Source of the DNA: Paenalcaligenes sp052103955
GTDB taxonomy: Bacteria > Pseudomonadota > Gammaproteobacteria > Burkholderiales > Burkholderiaceae_B
DNA length: 64,000 nucleotides
Direction: 5' to 3'
Assembly: GCA_052103955.1 (NCBI GenBank)
Contig: JBQELO010000019.1
Span: 6,316 to 70,315, forward strand
The notes beneath the pieces were generated by a model, which saw only the letters and a program-made list of their open reading frames with translations, did no database searches and was not told where the DNA came from. A program made the position numbers and the translations under genes. Shown here piece by piece: positions 60,406 to 64,000 of this stretch (the stretch's first letter is position 1; every line of letters begins with the position of its first letter).

Positions 60406-60789
60406 ATGGTGAAAAATAGAGTTTTTTTGGTTTTCGTGTTGCTCCTTATAGGTGGCTGTGGCCAATCCGATTTTGAAGGGACATGGACCGGTAAAGCGGG
60501 GCCATACTTGCAGACCATCCGTATTGATGACAAAGGAAATGGTTTCTCTTGTGCATCGTGGGAACGTAGAGGTATGCATTCGTTGGAAGCCATCACATTT
60601 AGTTCTCCCTATATCAATTTCAAGGAAGGGCCAAGAATGAAACTGGTGGTGGGGGAGAACATGCTGATTGGCGAAGCCGAGGTCGACAATGCTAGAAAGA
60701 TTAGTTTTTATTCTGACGAGTCTTTAGCTGCTGCGGCACCTTACTGTAAGGCTGCGCTTGAGGAGACAGATAGCAGGGAAGAAGACTAA
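60406..60789 (+). CDS. Lipoprotein
   Basis: 127 residues from ATG 60406 (GGGG upstream). Lipobox LLIGGC (about residues 13-18), then a small mature domain (FEGTWTGKAGPYLQTIRIDD, ENMLIGEAEVDNARKISFYS) looking like a lipocalin-like or META-like beta fold. Ends acidic (ETDSREED). The AAGCCC / GGGCTT hairpin (60790-60812) follows the stop codon. Confidence 0.75.
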   Translation: MVKNRVFLVFVLLLIGGCGQSDFEGTWTGKAGPYLQTIRIDDKGNGFSCASWERRGMHSLEAITFSSPYINFKEGPRMKLVVGENMLIGEAEVDNARKISFYSDESLAAAAPYCKAALEETDSREED

Positions 60790-60840
60790 AAGCCCCCGTT
60801 TGCCTAGGGCTTATGGGTGTATCAAAGAGACTACTACTGT

Positions 60841-61167
60841 TTAGTCCTGACCGTGAAAAGCTTTCCACGCAGCGGCTTCTAATTCGCCGCATTCAGAGAT
60901 CACATTACCGCTTTCATCCTGAAGCGTATAGGTTTGTTGCTCACCTTCACCAATACTCCCTGCACCATCCAGCCCTAGCAGTAGGGTGTACATAGTGTCG
61001 CGCAGTGCAGAGTCCAGAATTTCACGCAGTTGCGCGTGTTGAGTGGGAGTCAGTTGTAGAGCGTTGATTTGCGCTGCAACCTCTGAGCCATCATGGGAAT
61101 CCATGAAAGATGCTAGCAGTTGTGATTTAAGGCTAACCCAGTTGTCGACAAATTGTTTGGCGTTCAT
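60841..61167 (-). CDS. Acidic hypothetical protein
   Basis: 108 residues from ATG 61167 (weak ribosome site; a longer start at 61194 is possible). Soluble, helical first half (AKQFVDNWVSLKSQLLASFM, then ALQLTPTQHAQLREILDSAL) and a short beta-rich end (YTLQDESGNVISECGELEAA). Family not recognised. Confidence 0.68.
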   Translation of the reverse strand: MNAKQFVDNWVSLKSQLLASFMDSHDGSEVAAQINALQLTPTQHAQLREILDSALRDTMYTLLLGLDGAGSIGEGEQQTYTLQDESGNVISECGELEAAAWKAFHGQD

Positions 61168-61372
61168 AGTCAAGTTCTTGGTTCTTATGCTCAAAAGTGT
61201 GCTTCTGATTGATTACGCACAGTATAAGGTTTAGGTGAGCTAATTATGAGCAGAATTCACTATGTAGGGCTGGTGTTATCAGGTTTAACGAGCTATTTAA
61301 TGTGAAGTGTCCTATGCTGTAAGAGGCTTTCAGCAATTTTGCTGTGGGCAGGACTTATTGATAGGGGTTGTA

Positions 61373-61537
61373 ATGAGTAAAAGTGAAAAAGCACTAAAGA
61401 AGGCTAAAGTACAAGGTTCAGACCCTGCTGCGAATAAACCAGGTTGGCCTGCACAACCAGCTAGTGCTGGCATAAAAAGAGCAAGTTTTGCTCACTCTCG
61501 TAAACCGGTTAATCGTGGTTCAGGCAGAGGTAGATAA
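61373..61537 (+). CDS. 54-residue basic protein
   Basis: ATG 61373 with AGGGG five bases upstream. Product begins MSKSEKALKKAKVQGSDPAA and ends NRGSGRGR; strongly basic, probably disordered, resembling small nucleic-acid-associated proteins. It lies just before the cold-shock gene. Confidence 0.6.
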   Translation: MSKSEKALKKAKVQGSDPAANKPGWPAQPASAGIKRASFAHSRKPVNRGSGRGR

Positions 61538-61646
61538 AACAGTGTCAGGAGAGATTTTGGTTGTTACAAACTAGACCTATCTTTAACTGGCCATACATGA
61601 CACTATGAGTGCAGGGATATTTTTCCCTGATGATTTAGGATTTATA

Positions 61647-61859
61647 TTGAAAACAGAAATCGGTATTGTGAAGTGGTTTGATAACACACGTGGCTTTGGC
61701 TTTATCATGCCAGAGGATGGTAGTAAGGACCTCTTCGCACACCATAGTGAAATCCAAGGTGATGGATATCACAAATCGCTTGATGAAAACCAACGAGTAT
61801 CTTTCGTTGTTGGCCAAGGTCAAAAAGGACCATGCGCTACAAAGATTCAAGCTGTCTAA
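61647..61859 (+). CDS. Cold-shock domain protein
   Basis: 70 residues if started at TTG 61647, which has AGGA seven bases upstream and gives the normal length of the family; ATG 61605 would add 14 residues but has no ribosome site. RNP1 (KWFDNTRGFGFI) and RNP2-like (KDLFAHHSEI) motifs mark a single-stranded nucleic-acid-binding beta barrel. Atypical in ending FVVGQGQKGPCATKIQAV. Confidence 0.87.
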   Translation: MKTEIGIVKWFDNTRGFGFIMPEDGSKDLFAHHSEIQGDGYHKSLDENQRVSFVVGQGQKGPCATKIQAV

Positions 61860-61904
61860 TACAGCAGTTCTTGCATAACACAGCAAGAACATAAAAGAGC
61901 AAAG

Positions 61905-61937
61905 ACCGGTAACTTTACGAAGTGCCGGTTTTTTTGT
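61905..61937 (+). terminator. Rho-independent terminator of the cold-shock gene
   Basis: ACCGGTAACTT and AAGTGCCGGT arms around TACG, then seven Ts. Confidence 0.85.
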
Positions 61938-62044
61938 GCCCACTAAGTGAAGTGGTAACCTTAAACAAGCCGAGTTTGAGGCTTGGCCTGTTTTGTTATC
62001 GCCCTTATGGCAAGGAAGCTATATTGGTAATGACTTGTTTGGTA

Positions 62045-62200
62045 TTACCTATCTTTGGATAGAGGGTAGTGCTTCACGTTTGATGATAGGCTTATCAGCT
62101 TTTTTCCGCTGTACGCTATTTGAGCCTGTTCTGCGCGTTGAAGATTGTGTCGCTCTAGGGCAGAAGTTACGGGAGTAGCTGACTTGTTTGGTTTTTTCAT
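62045..62200 (-). CDS. 51-residue hypothetical protein
   Basis: ATG 62200 with GAGGA five bases upstream. Product begins MKKPNKSATPVTSALERHNL; basic and helix-prone, with no membrane segment. Preceded by a leader with two adjacent hairpins. Not recognised. Confidence 0.58.
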   Translation of the reverse strand: MKKPNKSATPVTSALERHNLQRAEQAQIAYSGKKLISLSSNVKHYPLSKDR

Positions 62201-62277
62201 AATCATCCTCTCTGGATGTTTCCGAAGCTTGCACAGGTTTGCCTAACTTCGGTGCCAAAGTCTTTTGGCAAGTGTAG
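62201..62277 (-). promoter_or_regulatory. Two-hairpin leader of the 51-residue protein gene
   Basis: On the minus strand: GCCAAAA-GAC-TTTGGC, one base, then CCGAAG-(19 nt)-CTTCGG, about 11 bases before the Shine-Dalgarno. Two hairpins back to back just before a start look like a translational control element; no known riboswitch class recognised. Confidence 0.45.
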
Positions 62278-62612
62278 CAAGAGCATGGAAGCTACTTACT
62301 ACTAGCAGTCTACACCCCTAATCAGTATGTATTATGACAAAAGGTGTATCAGTTCAAAATACTTAATGCGGAGAGTAGGTTTGTATCTGTGTCATGCCTT
62401 AGCCCTCTGTACAGGACTTAGCAAGGTTAGAGACTCTAGGCAACAAAAAAACCGCTAAGCCAATAATGGTGCGGGTTTTTGGAGGTTGTGGATTGCTAAT
62501 GGAACCCACTGAAACAATATTCGTGGTGGGCGGTACTGGAACCGTACTTGATCGCTAGGTAATTGATAGGGAAGGCATTTAATTTCCGCAATATTAAAAA
62601 TGCCCCCATCGT
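62278..62612. other. Intergenic region beside the integrase remnant
   Basis: 335 bases. A degenerate terminator-like pair (AACCGC near 62450 with GCGGGTTTTT near 62472) is present. No intact tRNA-like attachment site was found. No coding region seen. Confidence 0.4.
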
Positions 62613-62924
62613 CTATTCTCTCGATCTTTGAGAGTCCAGAAAATCAGACCACCATTGCATTAAAAGTCGGCGTTCATCTAGGTATTCGGCATGGTTGTAC
62701 GTCCTGCGGATCTTGTTTCGATCCTTGTGCGCCTTATTGATTGTTTCGGCACTCATAGGAATTTTTGGGCTTTTACCCATGCTAGGGAAGAGTAGGTTGT
62801 AGCGGCCAGTGTACTCCTGCAACTGACGAAGAATGCGTGTGCACTGAGAGGATAAGGGGACTATATGCGGGTTCCCTGATTGCTTCTCTATTACGGAGCC
62901 TTTCATTCTGGATGAGGGAAGCAT
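62613..62924 (-). pseudogene. Phage-type tyrosine integrase remnant (internal deletion)
   Basis: The 103 remaining codons carry integrase C-terminal sequence: GNPHIVPLSSQ, TGRYNLLFPS, MSAETINKAH, and TYNHAEYLDERRLLMQWWSDF with the catalytic Tyr region. Between INKA and HKDRNKIRR the part that should hold the HGFR box (about 40 residues) is missing, and the N-terminal half is absent. P4-like integrase family. Non-functional remnant of an integrated element. Confidence 0.85.
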
Positions 62925-63127
62925 GTAGCATGTTCCAAAATGGAATTAACCATCAAGAAAAAGAGCGATTCTCACCCTCCTGTTTGGCACGTCCGGCCTT
63001 TCGTTTGCTCGCCAGTAGGGTTGATGTGGTTTTTAACGGGCCGCGCTCTTTCTTTATGGGCTACCAGCGTTCAAGCGGATGTGCAACAATGGAAGGCTTT
63101 AGCAACCTACAAACTAAGGAGATTTCC

Positions 63128-63283
63128 ATGAGTACCAAAATCGTTACTGAAGCTGACCGCAAGCGCACTCCGCGTCCCGCCCTGCCCAAGGGTATGTCCA
63201 TTTCCACAAAATCCGAAAATGTGAGCAGGGAGCGTGGCCCGCATACCCACCACAAGAAAAATCCCGGAAAGCGTCACGGATAG
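63128..63283 (+). CDS. 51-residue basic hypothetical protein
   Basis: ATG 63128 with AAGGAG six bases upstream. Product begins MSTKIVTEADRKRTPRPALP and ends KNPGKRHG; basic, Pro/His-rich, disordered. In the decayed element region; composition more G+C-rich than the neighbours. Not recognised. Confidence 0.5.
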   Translation: MSTKIVTEADRKRTPRPALPKGMSISTKSENVSRERGPHTHHKKNPGKRHG

Positions 63284-63396
63284 GAGCAGTTCGCCACCAG
63301 CATCCTTCTGCCGACTTGGTTGCTGATAAGCCAGCGCATGTCGAGGCAGGGGCGCTGGTGGCCCCAGTTCGGCGCTCTGCGTCCTCAGTGGACAGA

Positions 63397-63489
63397 TCAC
63401 CAAGCATTATTCCTGCCATTTAGAAGAATGCAGTTTTGTATAGCTATTTCGGCTATCTGCTCGTCACTCAAAACAGTCTTATTGGTCAT
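63397..63489 (-). CDS. 30-residue remnant, phage-like
   Basis: ATG 63489 follows a strong GGAGG, but the frame stops after 30 residues (MTNKTVLSDEQIAEIAIQNC ...). The start resembles short phage-encoded proteins with an SDEQIAEIA helix, so it is probably a truncated gene in the element remnant. Confidence 0.35.
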   Translation of the reverse strand: MTNKTVLSDEQIAEIAIQNCILLNGRNNAW

Positions 63490-64000
63490 ATGACCTCCTA
63501 TTAATCCCAGTTTTACGCGCTCCACTCCCATAAAGCAGGGTTAAGGAGGTGTGCAAGAAAACAGGCTAATCAGGGCTAAACAGACGTTGAAACGCGCCAA
63601 ATTGTAGTGTCTGTACCCGCCCAAACACGCGGCGTCCAAAAGGATCGCACCCAGTACCCAGTTAAGCGGTCTCACCCCGCCCAGATACAAGATGATTTTC
63701 GCAGGTTTTACTTCTAGCCCCACGGATTACAGGTAGCCGCGAAATCGCTTGTCAGTGACAGGGCGAGGTATTCATCGATCGCATTTTGTAAAAGAACAGT
63801 TCGGCTAGTGCCTGCAACTCTATTTAGTTGCCCTTTGGGCTAGGCTTGGCGAGTTGTTGAATGAGATATAGAAAAGCTAGACATAAAAGTCAATTATTTC
63901 TATACATTAGTTGAGGATATCTAGACTTATGAGATTTAAAAAAGTCCTTGAGTAGGGCTGTAAGTCTTGTAGGTAGTGGTATCAGCCTAGCTTTTGATGT
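63490..64000. other. Element remnant without intact gene
   Basis: 511 bases. A 60-codon minus frame (63541-63723) with a hydrophobic middle exists but lacks a ribosome site and has atypical content. The last 150 bases are AT-rich. Probably decayed mobile DNA continuing past the edge. Confidence 0.4.

Noticed and set aside
62278..62612. tRNA or tmRNA end as integration site of the element
   Set aside because: Short GGTGGGCGGTACTGGAACC-like stretch near 62525 does not fold into a tRNA acceptor/T arm.
63541..63723. 60-codon minus frame with hydrophobic stretch
   Set aside because: No ribosome site, GTG start, no recognised family; in decayed mobile DNA. Left as unannotated.

Overview
The window looks like a chromosomal segment of a betaproteobacterium, most likely family Alcaligenaceae. 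This is inferred from gene content: an N-acyl-D-amino-acid deacylase whose metal and catalytic residues fall at the same numbers as the Alcaligenes enzyme, LysR-rich gene neighbourhoods, a BenE permease, and tandem glycine riboswitches upstream of cycA and dadA. Base composition is moderate. No tRNA, rRNA, CRISPR array or intact insertion sequence was seen. The left edge cuts an autotransporter gene. The last 2 kb (about 62-64 kb) is a decayed mobile-element remnant.

Layout. 1-7 kb: the barrel end of an autotransporter, a 43-residue acidic peptide ending in two cysteines, a LysR/MFS divergent pair, a chromate transporter and a META-domain lipoprotein. 7-12.7 kb: a LysR gene diverging from a five-gene catabolic operon (D-aminoacylase, permease, class-A-beta-lactamase-like hydrolase, nitrilase, N-formylglutamate amidohydrolase). 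12.9-15.1 kb: BenE and AEC permeases. 15.4-22.2 kb: a respiratory block (cupin, Mqo, PoxB, CydA, CydB, extended CydX). 22.2-26 kb: an ABM protein, a DUF421 protein, and an ankyrin / guanine deaminase / CynX-type permease operon. 26.2-32.2 kb: two tandem paralogous repeat proteins and a second, CIO-type bd oxidase. 32.3-41.8 kb: CycA and DadA, each behind a tandem glycine riboswitch, flanking a chemoreceptor and an aldehyde dehydrogenase / SnoaL / FadR / cache cluster. 41.8-49.3 kb: small conserved proteins, an orphan ESPR protein, an acetyltransferase and a GlxA-type regulator with two cysteine hydrolases. 49.3-54 kb: a full 1580-residue autotransporter. 54.4-61.9 kb: CidA/CidB-like proteins, an ECF sigma / anti-sigma / secreted-protein operon, many small envelope proteins and a cold-shock protein.

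Together: Mqo and PoxB reduce quinone, and two bd-type oxidases with different Q loops can reoxidise it. CycA imports glycine and small D-amino acids and DadA oxidises them, both apparently under glycine control. The 7-12.7 kb operon supplies hydrolases able to free amino acids from acyl, amide and formyl derivatives, D-amino acids among them. The clearest unexplained signals are an array of TTGTATGG-like motifs, partly at exact 23-bp spacing, in the cioA promoter region; an operon whose combined substrate is not known; a CydX with an extra membrane helix; and a short cysteine-ended peptide gene.
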